From the NCBI GenBank assembly GCA_016280465.1, contig JAEEGT010000057.1:1-34047 (forward strand): a stretch of DNA of 34,047 nt. The letters are read 5' to 3'. Shown one piece after another: positions 23,097-31,566 of this stretch. Under the pieces are notes generated by a model. That model was not told the origin of the DNA, did no database searches, and worked only from the letters and a program-made list of their open reading frames with translations. Position numbers and translations under genes: made by a program. Source of the stretch: Lachnospiraceae bacterium. GTDB lineage: Bacteria > Bacillota > Clostridia > Lachnospirales > Lachnospiraceae. Every line of letters begins with the position of its first letter. Positions within the stretch are counted from its first letter, which is position 1.

Positions 23097-25205
23097 ATGG
23101 ATGTAAGCCAGTATCTTGAGATTTTCATCGACGAAACGAAGGAACACCTTCAGAACCTTAACACTCAGATTCTCGAATTGGAACAGGATTCGGAGAACAT
23201 GGACACGGTTAATGAGATATTCCGTGCTGCCCACTCCTTAAAGGGTATGGCAGGTACCATGGGCTACAAGCGTATGCAGAATCTTACCCATGATATGGAG
23301 AATGTATTCTCTGAAGTAAGAAACGGTACCATTAAAGTTCAGCCCGGTATGATCGACATCCTTTTCCAGTGTCTTGACGCTTTGGAAGGATACTTAGCAT
23401 CCATTCAGGAAAGCTCCGACGAAGGTACCAATGACAATGAGCACCTTATCAAGGCGCTTAACGATATTCTCAATTCCAAGGGCGGTGAGGCTCCTGCGGC
23501 TGAAGCAAAGGAAGCTGCACCCGCAGCGGAAACCAAGGAAGCTGCACCCGCTTCCTCCGGAGATTCCAAGGAAAAATGGAAAGACATCAAACTTACGGAT
23601 ACCGAGAAAGGTCTCTTTGACAAGGCTAAATCAGAGGGCCAGAATTTCTACGGCATTACCGTTTATGTTCAGGAAACCTGTATTCTTAAAGCCGCAAGAG
23701 CATTTCTTGTATTCAAGGCTTTGGAAGAACACGGTGAAGTTATCACTTCCAAACCCTCCACTCAGGACATCGAGGATGAGAAGTTTGATTTTGATTTCAG
23801 CGTGATCGTCGTTTCCGCAGATCCTCTCGACAAACTTATTGAAGCTGTTAAGTCCGTATCCGAGATCGATTCCGCTTACGGTTCCGTTATCACCGAAGCA
23901 GACTTCGCCCAGGGCTCTTCCGAAAGCGAAGAGGCTCCCGAAGAGAAGGCTGCAGAGACCAAACCTGCAGCAGCCGCACCCGCAGCACATCAGGCAGCTC
24001 CCGCAGCAACCAAAGCCGGAGACGGTAAGAAAGCACCCGCAAAACCCGTTGTTAACCGTACCGTACGTGTTGATATCGAGAAACTTGACGTGCTCATGAA
24101 CCTGGTGAGCGAGCTTATCATCGCAAAGAACACCTTGGTTTCCACCGCAAGTTCCGATTCTACCGCAAAGAACGGCAGTTTCAACGAGCAGATAGAGTAT
24201 CTTGAGAGCGTAACCACCAACCTTCACGAATCCGTTATGAAGGTTCGAATGGTTCCTATCGAGAGCGTTGTAAGTAAATTCCCTCGTATGATCCGTGACA
24301 TGCAGAAGTCCCTCGGCAAGAAGATGGAACTTCACATGACAGGTGAGGAGACAGAACTTGACCGTACCGTGGTCGATGAGATCGGCGATCCTCTGATGCA
24401 CTTGTTACGTAACTCCGCCGACCATGGTCTTGAGTCAGCAGAAGTCCGTAAAGAACGGGGCAAGAGTGAAGTCGGTAATATCTTCCTTGATGCATATCAG
24501 GATGGTAACAACGTTGTCATCGAAGTAAGAGATGACGGTAACGGTATCGACGTTGCAAAGGTTCGTGACAAGGCTATCCAGCGCGGAACCATTACTGCAG
24601 AACAGGCTGAGAACATGTCCGACAAGGAGATCATCGATCTGCTTTTCCTTCCCAGCTTTTCCACCAAGGAACAGGTTTCCGAGATTTCCGGTCGAGGCGT
24701 AGGACTTGACGTTGTTAAATCTAAGATCGAAGCATTGAGCGGCGAAGTTGAAGTTAAGAGTAAACTTGGCGTGGGAAGTACCTGGACCATCAGACTTCCT
24801 CTGACCCTTGCCATCATCCAGGCTCTTATGGTCATTGTGGGTGGTGAGAAGTATGCCATTTCCTTAAGTTCCATCCAGACCATCGAGGATATTCCCGCTA
24901 AGGACATTAAGCTCGTGGAAGCCAAGGAAGTTATCCAACTTCGCGGAAGCGTTATTCCCATTATCCGCCTGAGCGACGTGCTTGAGATCGAATCCACCAA
25001 GTCTCCCGAAGACGATCTGATGGTGGTTATCGTAAAGAAGGGCGACAAGCTCGCGGGCCTTGTTGTTGACGAACTTATCGGACAGCAGGAAATCGTTATT
25101 AAGTCCCTTGGCAAGTATGTTAACAAGTGTAAGTTTATCAGCGGCGCAACAATTCTCGGCGACGGTGAAGTTGCACTTATTCTTGATGCGAATGCATTGG
25201 TTTAA
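23097..25205 (+). CDS. cheA: Chemotaxis histidine kinase CheA
   Basis: 702 residues, one base after cheB. P1 phosphotransfer domain with His46 (FRAAHSLKGMAGTMGY). An Ala/Pro/Glu linker is followed by a P2 domain (about 160-265) that docks CheY/CheB. A second Ala/Pro-rich linker (about 280-320) follows. P3 dimerisation (LDVLMNLVSELIIAKNTL) and P4 kinase come next, with LLRNSADHGLE near 436-446, DDGNGID near 479 and GRGVGLDVV near 532. P5 is the CheW-like domain (about 565-702). All five domains and catalytic boxes are intact. The short direct repeat GGAAGCTGCACCCGC in the first linker encodes repeated EAAPA. Confidence 0.97.
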   Translation: MDVSQYLEIFIDETKEHLQNLNTQILELEQDSENMDTVNEIFRAAHSLKGMAGTMGYKRMQNLTHDMENVFSEVRNGTIKVQPGMIDILFQCLDALEGYLASIQESSDEGTNDNEHLIKALNDILNSKGGEAPAAEAKEAAPAAETKEAAPASSGDSKEKWKDIKLTDTEKGLFDKAKSEGQNFYGITVYVQETCILKAARAFLVFKALEEHGEVITSKPSTQDIEDEKFDFDFSVIVVSADPLDKLIEAVKSVSEIDSAYGSVITEADFAQGSSESEEAPEEKAAETKPAAAAPAAHQAAPAATKAGDGKKAPAKPVVNRTVRVDIEKLDVLMNLVSELIIAKNTLVSTASSDSTAKNGSFNEQIEYLESVTTNLHESVMKVRMVPIESVVSKFPRMIRDMQKSLGKKMELHMTGEETELDRTVVDEIGDPLMHLLRNSADHGLESAEVRKERGKSEVGNIFLDAYQDGNNVVIEVRDDGNGIDVAKVRDKAIQRGTITAEQAENMSDKEIIDLLFLPSFSTKEQVSEISGRGVGLDVVKSKIEALSGEVEVKSKLGVGSTWTIRLPLTLAIIQALMVIVGGEKYAISLSSIQTIEDIPAKDIKLVEAKEVIQLRGSVIPIIRLSDVLEIESTKSPEDDLMVVIVKKGDKLAGLVVDELIGQQEIVIKSLGKYVNKCKFISGATILGDGEVALILDANALV

Positions 25206-25223
25206 TGAGGGGAGGAAAAAACG

Positions 25224-25682
25224 ATGGATGAATTAAGAGTAGAAAACGGCGCGGTAAGCGAACAGTTTATAGTAATCAAGATTGGCGATGAGCAGTACGG
25301 TATCAACATTGCTTACGTTGATAACATAGTTCGTATGCAGCAGATCACCAGAGTTCCCAAGGTTGCTCCCTATATCAACGGCGTGATCAACCTCCGCGGT
25401 ATCGTTGTTCCCGTTATGAGCTTGAGACTTAAGATGGGACTCCCTGCCGATGAATTTACAAAAGCCACCAGGATCATTATCCTGAAACTTGAAAACCAGG
25501 GCACTGTCGGCGTGATCGTTGACGAAGTCAGAGAAGTTATCACTCTGGATTCCGAGCAGATTGAGAAGGTTTCCTCCGACACTCAGAATGAAAAGGTTAA
25601 TTTTGTACAGAGCGTAGGTAAGGCAAACGGCGGACTGGTTTCCATTCTTGATCTTAATGCCGTAGCCACCGAAAAAGAGTAG
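25224..25682 (+). CDS. cheW: Chemotaxis coupling protein CheW
   Basis: 152 residues with a strong GGGGAGG site. The whole length is one CheW-like (SH3-type) domain: QFIVIKIGDEQYGINIAYVDNIVRMQQITRVPKVAPYINGVINLRGIVVPVMSLRLKMGL (conserved parts VPKVAPYINGVINLRG and VVPVMSL), then VGVIVDEVREVITLDSEQIE. CheW joins CheA to the receptors. It follows cheA by 18 bases. Confidence 0.97.
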   Translation: MDELRVENGAVSEQFIVIKIGDEQYGINIAYVDNIVRMQQITRVPKVAPYINGVINLRGIVVPVMSLRLKMGLPADEFTKATRIIILKLENQGTVGVIVDEVREVITLDSEQIEKVSSDTQNEKVNFVQSVGKANGGLVSILDLNAVATEKE

Positions 25683-25705
25683 AATGACTCATACGGGGTG
25701 AAGAA

Positions 25706-26320
25706 ATGGATGATTTAAATCTTGAAAACGTGACTGAGCAGTACTTTGACGTGCTCAAGGAACTGGGTAATATCGGAGCGGGCAATGCCACTACGGCACT
25801 TGCCCAGATGCTCCAGTGCAAGGTCGACATGAAAGTACCCCAGGTCAAACTTTTGGAGTTTGGCGAACTGGGAGAAATGATGGGCGGCGAAGAAAAGATC
25901 ATGGCCGGCATTTATCTTTGTGTTGAAGGTGACATCACCGGAAGCATAATGTTTCTTCTTGCCAAGGATGCCGCAAGGCATCTGGTTTCCAAACTTATGG
26001 GAATGGAACTTACAGGCGATGATTTTTCCGAGATCGAAACATCTGCCCTCAAAGAAATAGGCAATATTATTACGGGAGCATACCTGAATTCGCTCTCGAC
26101 CATTACGAACCTTAAGATATATCCTTCCGTACCTGCCCTTACCATTGATATGGCCGGGGCTATCTTGAGTGTTCCCGCGATTGAGTTCGGTACTTTGGGA
26201 GATAAGATCCTTCTTATCCAGACTCAGTTTACGGATGATTATGAACTGGACGGTTTCTTCGTACTGGTTCCCGACCTTGAGTCCTACGGAAAGATCCTTA
26301 GCGCATTGGGACTCAGATAA
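25706..26320 (+). CDS. cheC: CheY-P phosphatase CheC
   Basis: 204 residues. The two phosphatase motifs are both present: LKELGNIGAGNATTALAQML near residue 14-33 and ETSALKEIGNIITGAYLNSLS near 111-131. The pattern E-x-x-N with a downstream Gly is seen twice. CheC dephosphorylates CheY-P and its activity rises when it binds CheD, the product of the next gene. Length and order cheW-cheC-cheD-sigD equal those of Bacillus. Confidence 0.96.
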   Translation: MDDLNLENVTEQYFDVLKELGNIGAGNATTALAQMLQCKVDMKVPQVKLLEFGELGEMMGGEEKIMAGIYLCVEGDITGSIMFLLAKDAARHLVSKLMGMELTGDDFSEIETSALKEIGNIITGAYLNSLSTITNLKIYPSVPALTIDMAGAILSVPAIEFGTLGDKILLIQTQFTDDYELDGFFVLVPDLESYGKILSALGLR

Positions 26321-26350
26321 TAATATCCTTAAAAATTTCTTGGAGTGTTT

Positions 26351-26836
26351 ATGAGCGAATTGATTAAGGTCGGGATGGCAGACCTAAAATTATGTATAAG
26401 TCCTGACAGTGTAACAACATTGGGTTTAGGCTCCTGTGTAGGCGTCGCTATAAGAGACCCTCAGACCAAGGTCGGAGGGCTTGCTCACGTTATGCTTCCG
26501 GATTCCACTGCCATTCGCAACAATATAAACATCTATAAGTTTGCAGATACAGGTATCACCGAGCTTGTCCGCATAATGGAAGAAGCGGGAGCTAAGCGGA
26601 GCCGTATGGTTGCGAAGATCGCGGGCGGCGCCCAGATGTTTGCCTTCCAGAACAAGAACGATCTTGTTCGCGTCGGTGAAAGAAATGTTGAAGCCAGTAT
26701 CAAAAAATTAAAGGAATTGAAAATACCGATCCTTGCACAGGATACCGGAGAGAGTTACGGACGTACCGTAATCTTTTACCCCGAGAACGGTGACTTTGTC
26801 ATCCGTGCGGTGGGTAAGCCGGAAAAGGTTATCTGA
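26351..26836 (+). CDS. cheD: Chemoreceptor glutamine deamidase CheD
   Basis: 161 residues from the ATG at 26351; TTGGAG at 26340-26345 lies five bases ahead, so an in-frame GTG at 26345 is less likely. The catalytic Cys29 lies in TTLGLGSCVGVAIRD and His46 in GGLAHVMLPDS. AKIAGGAQMF and YGRTVIFYPENGDFVIRAVGK complete the family pattern. CheD converts receptor Gln to Glu and is titrated by CheC, which links adaptation to the CheY-P level. Confidence 0.96.
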   Translation: MSELIKVGMADLKLCISPDSVTTLGLGSCVGVAIRDPQTKVGGLAHVMLPDSTAIRNNINIYKFADTGITELVRIMEEAGAKRSRMVAKIAGGAQMFAFQNKNDLVRVGERNVEASIKKLKELKIPILAQDTGESYGRTVIFYPENGDFVIRAVGKPEKVI

Positions 26837-26841
26837 TAATT

Positions 26842-27144
26842 ATGAAAAGAAAACAAATACCTGCACTACTTATGCTCACTGCGGCAGCGGTTACCGCCAT
26901 CATCGTTTATGCCAGACATATGGGCCTTAAAGTAATGGTGATCGCATTGCTTGTCGTACTGATAGTTTTTTATATTATCGGTACCGGCATCAAAATGGTA
27001 CTGGATTCCTTCGAGCAGAAGAACAGCGAGCAGGTTTCTGACGAAGGCGAAGTTATCGAAAAGAACGATGCACCCGAATTCGGAGAAGATCCGGAGGATT
27101 TCGGAACGGAGGAAGATACTGAGAGACCCGGGCGGGGTCAATGA
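26842..27144 (+). CDS. Small two-helix membrane protein of unknown function
   Basis: 100 residues, five bases after cheD. Two predicted membrane helices (about 6-24, IPALLMLTAAAVTAIIVYA, and 28-50, GLKVMVIALLVVLIVFYIIGTGI) are joined by a short loop. An acidic hydrophilic tail (about 55-100) ends in TERPGRGQ. I do not recognise a family. It occupies a slot between cheD and sigD that is empty in Bacillus. The acidic tail probably faces the cytoplasm, by the positive-inside rule (MKRKQ at the N-terminus). The ribosome binding site is weak (AAAGG), so translation may be coupled to cheD. Confidence 0.75.
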   Translation: MKRKQIPALLMLTAAAVTAIIVYARHMGLKVMVIALLVVLIVFYIIGTGIKMVLDSFEQKNSEQVSDEGEVIEKNDAPEFGEDPEDFGTEEDTERPGRGQ

Positions 27145-27168
27145 TTTCATTAAGGATGGTATTCTTGA

Positions 27169-27936
27169 ATGGACGAGCAGGGCAGAAAGAAGCTTTGGGA
27201 GGAATACTCGGCTAAGAAATCTGCGGAAATCAGAGAACAGCTAATTTTGGAATATGCTCCGTTAGTAAAGATAGTAGCGGGGCGTCTTAGCATGTATTTG
27301 GGGTACAACGTAGACTACGACGATCTTGTGAGTTACGGCATTTTCGGATTGATCGATTCCATTGACAAGTTTGACTCTTGCAAGGACGTTAAATTCGAAA
27401 CCTATGCCAGTTTAAGGATCCGAGGATCCATACTGGATCAGATCCGCAAGATGGACTGGATCCCGAGAACGGTCCGCCAGAAGCAAAGACAATTGGATAC
27501 GGCCATGAGGGAGTTTGAAGCCGAAAACGGACGTCAGGCCACTGACGACGAACTGGCGGTAAAGCTTGGTATTACCGGTGATGAGCTCTGTGAATGGCAG
27601 TCCCAGATGAAGGTCACCAACGTTATCTCTCTTAACGAATTCATGGAGCAGGGCAGTGAGGTGCCCAACGAGAAGAATCTCGCCTCTCATTTCGAGGGCC
27701 CCGAGGAAGTCGTTGAGAAGGCCGAACTTAAGGAGATGCTTAAGGAATCCTTAGACCTTCTTACGGAAAAAGAAAGAAAAGTCATCTTACTGTATTACTA
27801 TGAAGAACTGACCTTAAAGGAAATCAGTTATGTTCTTGAGGTCACCGAATCCAGAGTTTCCCAGATTCACACCAGAGCGATCCAGAAGATGCGGGAAAAG
27901 CTTGGCAAATATATGGGGATTTTGTCATCCTTATGA
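27169..27936 (+). CDS. sigD: Flagellar RNA polymerase sigma factor SigD (FliA/WhiG family)
   Basis: 255 residues. Region 2 is clear: YAPLVKIVAGRLSMYLGYNVDYDDLVSYGIFGLIDSIDKFDSCKDVKFETYASLRIRGSILDQIRKMDWIPR (key parts DDLVSYGIFGLIDSIDKFD and FETYASLRIRGSILDQIR). Region 3 is ATDDELAVKLGI, and region 4 LTEKERKVILLYYYEELTLKEISYVLEVTESRVSQIHTRAIQKMR. This is the sigma-28 that reads TAAA-N15-GCCGATA promoters of late flagellar genes. A matching site lies in this cluster at 3831-3856. The anti-sigma factor FlgM is not in the window. Confidence 0.97.
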   Translation: MDEQGRKKLWEEYSAKKSAEIREQLILEYAPLVKIVAGRLSMYLGYNVDYDDLVSYGIFGLIDSIDKFDSCKDVKFETYASLRIRGSILDQIRKMDWIPRTVRQKQRQLDTAMREFEAENGRQATDDELAVKLGITGDELCEWQSQMKVTNVISLNEFMEQGSEVPNEKNLASHFEGPEEVVEKAELKEMLKESLDLLTEKERKVILLYYYEELTLKEISYVLEVTESRVSQIHTRAIQKMREKLGKYMGILSSL

Positions 27937-27978
27937 TCCTATTGAGAATTGTATAGAAAAGGGGAGGTTACTATAGCC

Positions 27979-29568
27979 ATGAACGGGTATTTTCAGGTAG
28001 TATCCAGAAATAACATGTGTACAGTCAAACTTGTTCCACCCTCTGATGGCGGTGAGCCCATTCAGAGAGAGGAGCTGTTTGAATATCTTTCCATAAAGAA
28101 CATTGTGTTCGACTCCAAAGCCATGGTCGATGCCCTTTCGGACCTTTCTTCCACAATGTTCGTTCCTACGGCAACCGAATTTAAATTTTCCGAAGGCGAG
28201 TATGCGAGAGTGTTCATCGCTCCCGACAATATGAGCGTCAAGGTCCGTCTCATTCCTTGCTTTGAGGGAGGAACGGAGATGTCCAAGGAAGAGTTCATGC
28301 GTGAATTTTCTTCAAGGGGAATCTGTTACGGCTTTGATCAGGACGCTATAGACGATTTCCTTGAAAAGCGTCCCTTCTGTACCGATTTTATCGTAGCCCA
28401 GGGCAAACCGCCCCGTCACGGCCACGATGCTGAGATCGAGTATTTCTTTAATACCGATCCCAGGGTAAAGCCTACCCTGCTTGAAGACGGAAGTGTTGAT
28501 TTCTTCCACCTTAATACCATCAATCATTGTCAGGCAGGGGATCTTCTGGCAAAACTCCATCCCGCCGATTTCGGCGAGCCCGGTACCAATGTAAAGGGTG
28601 AGAGGATCCGTCCCAGGGACGTAAGAAATGCCCAGCTTAAATTCGGTCATAACATCGAACTCAGTGAAGACAAGACCGAGATCCGTTCACAGGTTAACGG
28701 CCATGTTACTTATGCTGACGGTAAGGTCTTTGTTTCCAACGTGCTTGAAGTTGCCAATGTTGACAATGCGGTTGGAAATATCGATTACGACGGCAGCGTT
28801 ACCGTAACGGGTAATGTTTGTGAGAACTTCTCCGTTAAGGCCAAGGGTTCCGTTGAAGTCAGGGGCGTTGTTGAGGGTGCCCATGTCGAAGCCGGTGAAA
28901 ACATCATCATCGCCAGAGGCATGAACGGAATGCACAAGGGTGATCTTGTTGCAGGCGGAAATATTATCAGCAAATTTATCGAGAATGCCAAGGTTAAGGC
29001 CAAAGGCTATGTTGAATGCGAATCCATCCTTCACAGCGAAGTCATAGCAGGTACCGAGATAAAGGTTACCGGTAAGAAAGGCTTCATCGCAGGCGGGCGT
29101 ACCTGTGCCACTACTCTTATCGAGGTTAAGAACTTAGGCTCCTCCATGGGAGCGGATACCGTTGTTGAAGTGGGTATGGACACTACCGTTAAACAGACCA
29201 TCCAGGCTTTACAGAAAGAGATCACTGAATTAAACAGACAGCTTCAGCAGGTTCAGCCGGTACTTGACGGAGCCAGACAGAAGCTTCAGGCCGGTGTCAA
29301 GATGACCACCGAGCAGCTTTTACAGCTTCAGAAACTTGCAAAGCTCAGCAAGGATCAGCATGAGAGGCTTGACTATTGCATGAGCGAACTTGAAAAATAT
29401 CAGGTTACCACGGATCAGTCCACCCAGGGTCAGGTTGTGGTTACCGGCGAGGTTTATCCCGGTACCAAGATCTGTATCGGCGACGTATCCATGGTGGTGA
29501 AGAGCGGAATGAAGTACTGCCGCTTTATCAAAGAAGCCGGCGATGTTAAGATGGCAGCCATCTATTGA
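27979..29568 (+). CDS. FapA family protein (DUF342)
   Basis: 529 residues from the ATG at 27979, 11 bases after GGGGAGG (27961-27967). The first 170 residues form an N-terminal alpha/beta domain (YFQVVSRNNMCTVKLVPPSDGG...). The middle (about 175-400) is a beta-helix-like run of short repeats: VDNAVGNIDYDGSVTVTGNV, VKAKGSVEVRGVVEGAHVEAGENIII, DLVAGGNIISKFIENAKVKAKGYVECESI. A coiled coil (about 410-480) and a small C-terminal strand region follow. In Vibrio vulnificus the family member FapA affects flagellar placement and responds to the glucose phosphotransferase system. Its task in Firmicutes is unknown, but it is regularly near sigD. Confidence 0.85.
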   Translation: MNGYFQVVSRNNMCTVKLVPPSDGGEPIQREELFEYLSIKNIVFDSKAMVDALSDLSSTMFVPTATEFKFSEGEYARVFIAPDNMSVKVRLIPCFEGGTEMSKEEFMREFSSRGICYGFDQDAIDDFLEKRPFCTDFIVAQGKPPRHGHDAEIEYFFNTDPRVKPTLLEDGSVDFFHLNTINHCQAGDLLAKLHPADFGEPGTNVKGERIRPRDVRNAQLKFGHNIELSEDKTEIRSQVNGHVTYADGKVFVSNVLEVANVDNAVGNIDYDGSVTVTGNVCENFSVKAKGSVEVRGVVEGAHVEAGENIIIARGMNGMHKGDLVAGGNIISKFIENAKVKAKGYVECESILHSEVIAGTEIKVTGKKGFIAGGRTCATTLIEVKNLGSSMGADTVVEVGMDTTVKQTIQALQKEITELNRQLQQVQPVLDGARQKLQAGVKMTTEQLLQLQKLAKLSKDQHERLDYCMSELEKYQVTTDQSTQGQVVVTGEVYPGTKICIGDVSMVVKSGMKYCRFIKEAGDVKMAAIY

Positions 29569-29612
29569 TTAGAAACCTTATGACTGCAAGAGTGTAAAGA
29601 AAGGGGGCAAAT

Positions 29613-29930
29613 ATGGGAATCGGTCCTTTGGAACTATCCGGAGCCATATCGCGAACACAGGATTTCGCCATTCTCAAGCACAACGAAGACAATCGCGGAG
29701 CTGTAGAGCAGGTGAATATTGCCCAGATTGCCCGCAAAGAAGAAGAGGACAAGGCCACAACGGTCAATGTTACCGATGAGGTCTCCAACTACAACAAACG
29801 ATTTGATGCCAAGGAAAAGGGCAGCAATGAGTACAACGGTGACGGCGGCAAACACCGGGAGCAAAAGCAGGAGAATCACGACGGTACCGTCAAGATCAAG
29901 AGCGAATCTACATTTGATATAAGGATTTAA
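29613..29930 (+). CDS. Hydrophilic 105-residue protein of unknown function
   Basis: 105 residues with AAAGGGGG (29599-29606) before the ATG. It starts MGIGPLELSGAISRTQDFAILKHNED and then turns into a highly charged, Asn/Lys/Glu/Gln-rich sequence without hydrophobic segments; it ends TFDIRI. It is probably largely disordered. I do not recognise a named family. It is a real gene by its ribosome binding site, its tight fit between fapA and the SwrB-like gene (four bases before that start), and coding-like sequence. The N-terminal 20 residues, with a Pro/Gly/Leu pattern, look like a conserved docking segment; that is inference. Confidence 0.75.
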   Translation: MGIGPLELSGAISRTQDFAILKHNEDNRGAVEQVNIAQIARKEEEDKATTVNVTDEVSNYNKRFDAKEKGSNEYNGDGGKHREQKQENHDGTVKIKSESTFDIRI

Positions 29931-29934
29931 CGAC

Positions 29935-30855
29935 ATGGGTTTGACAGAAATAGTAATTCTGGTGATCGGAGGCTTATTCTTTGTAATAAGCTTCTTTTTG
30001 CCCGATGGAAAGAAAAACACGGAAAAGATCGATGAAAAACTGATTAAGGAAATGGTGGACAAGGAGATAAAGGATGCCAAATCCAAGATAGACGACATGG
30101 TTGAGGAAACCGTCACCTATTCCGTGGAAAAGACGGAAAGAGCCCTCGAGAAGCTCTCCAACGAGAAGATTATGGCGGTGGACGAGTATTCCCAGACGGT
30201 CCTTAAAAAGATAAACGACAATCATCAGGAAGCTGTTTTTCTTTATGACATGTTAAACGACAAGGATGAAAAGATCAAAAATGCCGGCGAAGAGCTTAAA
30301 AATGCGGTGAAGTCCGCAGAGGATACGGTATCCGCGGTGGCGGAGATAAAGGCCGTTGAAGCAGCTGCTACCGAAACCGTTAAAGAAGAAAAGCCATCTG
30401 AACCCGAATTCGTTCCTTTTGTTCCCAAGCGTTATGAGTTAAAGGAAGGCCAGGCGGTCCCCGCAGGGCAGGAGAGCGAGCTTGTCGGAAACAGGAGTGA
30501 TGCCTTTAAAGAGATCCTTCCCGGTTCCGTTGAAAGTGCAGCATTGAAAGCATCCGAGAATCCCAATGAATCTCAGGATGCACCTTCCAAAGCCGTAAAG
30601 ACTTCGGGCAAGGGCAAAGCCAAAGCCTCCGAAAGCAAAGGAAAGAAGCAAGGAACCGGAGCGAAGACTGCTAAGTCCGATGAGGACCTTGAGATCCGAA
30701 GCGAGTACGACGGCAGGAAGAACAGCAATGAAATAATCAAGCGTATGCATGAAGAGGGCAAGACCAACATGCAGATAGCCAAGGAACTGGGACTTGGCGT
30801 AGGCGAGGTAAAACTCGTTATAGATCTTTTTGCATCAAAGAAGGACAAAGCATGA
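29935..30855 (+). CDS. SwrB-like membrane-anchored coiled-coil protein
   Basis: 306 residues. An N-terminal membrane helix (about 3-22, LTEIVILVIGGLFFVISFFL) is followed by a long charged coiled coil (about 28-120, EKIDEKLIKEMVDKEIKDAKSKIDDMVEE). A variable Glu/Ala/Ser/Lys linker comes next. A C-terminal helix-turn-helix-like motif (about 268-300) reads IIKRMHEEGKTNMQIAKELGLGVGEVKLVIDLF. This architecture (TM, coil, C-terminal HTH-like end) and its location after sigD match Bacillus SwrB (YlxL), which promotes basal body and export gate maturation. Sequence identity cannot be judged here, so the name is given as likely. Its stop overlaps the next start by four bases. Confidence 0.65.
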   Translation: MGLTEIVILVIGGLFFVISFFLPDGKKNTEKIDEKLIKEMVDKEIKDAKSKIDDMVEETVTYSVEKTERALEKLSNEKIMAVDEYSQTVLKKINDNHQEAVFLYDMLNDKDEKIKNAGEELKNAVKSAEDTVSAVAEIKAVEAAATETVKEEKPSEPEFVPFVPKRYELKEGQAVPAGQESELVGNRSDAFKEILPGSVESAALKASENPNESQDAPSKAVKTSGKGKAKASESKGKKQGTGAKTAKSDEDLEIRSEYDGRKNSNEIIKRMHEEGKTNMQIAKELGLGVGEVKLVIDLFASKKDKA

Positions 30856-31523
30856 ACCTGAAAGCATATTTACGTGGGATCGGTGCGGGAATGATAGTAT
30901 CCGCACTGGTGATCGGCGTCGGAAGGGCAACAGCCCCCAAGCCGTCGGAACCCATTGATAAATCCACACTGAAGACTTCGGTGTCATCCGTTACGGCTTC
31001 TATAAGCGCTTCGGACGATAAGGAAGAGAACAAGAAACCGGGATCCGAAGCCTCCACCGAAACATCTGCGGGAACGGAAAGCGCGGGTAGCGAAACTTCC
31101 GATAACAACGAGACAGGCAAAGAAGAATCGAAGGATACGGAAACATCGTCTTCGACAGTAAACTCCGAAACTTCGAAAACGGAAGAGCAGGAAGACCCGG
31201 ACGCAGAAAGCAGGACCGAAGACACCAAGACTTCAACATCCGAAGAAACCGGATCTTCCGCAGAAGGTAACGATGAAACCGGTGAAGAAGACGAAAACGG
31301 TGAATATGTGACCATCACAATAGTAAAGGGTGACAGCTCCGTAAGAGCGGCCCGTAAACTTTTCGAGGCGGGACTTGTGGAGTCCGCCGTGGAATTTGAT
31401 AAATTCCTTTGCGAGAACGGCTACGACAAATCCATTTCTGTAGGAACCTACAAGATCAAACCCGGTTCCGATTTTGATGAAATGGCCAGGATCATTACCA
31501 GAAGAAAGAAAACCGATCAGTAA
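30852..31523 (+). CDS. Membrane-anchored protein with MltG/LysM-like C-terminal domain
   Basis: 223 residues, ATGA overlap with the SwrB-like gene. One membrane helix is near the N-terminus (about 8-26, GIGAGMIVSALVIGVGRATA). A 110-residue Ser/Thr/Glu/Asp-rich linker follows. A C-terminal domain (about 150-217) reads YVTITIVKGDSSVRAARKLFEAGLVESAVEFDKFLCENGYDKSISVGTYKIKPGSDFDEMARII. That is the LysM-like N-subdomain of the endolytic transglycosylase MltG/YceG family (pattern: I-x-x-G-x-S-x-x-x-I-A-x-x-L-x-x-x-G-x-I ... L-x-x-G-x-Y-x-l-x-p-g). The catalytic YceG part is absent. The domain should sit in the wall, held on a flexible tether. A peptidoglycan-binding role is inferred. Confidence 0.7.
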   Translation: MNLKAYLRGIGAGMIVSALVIGVGRATAPKPSEPIDKSTLKTSVSSVTASISASDDKEENKKPGSEASTETSAGTESAGSETSDNNETGKEESKDTETSSSTVNSETSKTEEQEDPDAESRTEDTKTSTSEETGSSAEGNDETGEEDENGEYVTITIVKGDSSVRAARKLFEAGLVESAVEFDKFLCENGYDKSISVGTYKIKPGSDFDEMARIITRRKKTDQ

Positions 31524-31534
31524 ACTCTTTTTAA

Positions 31535-31560
31535 CCTTTCGGGGGATGGGGCGAAAGGAG
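31535..31560 (+). promoter_or_regulatory. Hairpin that covers the ribosome binding site of the GGDEF gene
   Basis: CCTTTCG at 31535-31541 is exactly complementary to CGAAAGG at 31552-31558, with a ten-base G-rich loop (GGGGATGGGG). The 3' arm contains most of AAAGGAG (31554-31560), the ribosome binding site for the ATG at 31567. Pairing would hide the site, so translation of the cyclase may be conditional. No T tract follows. Confidence 0.5.
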
Positions 31561-31566
31561 TATCTA

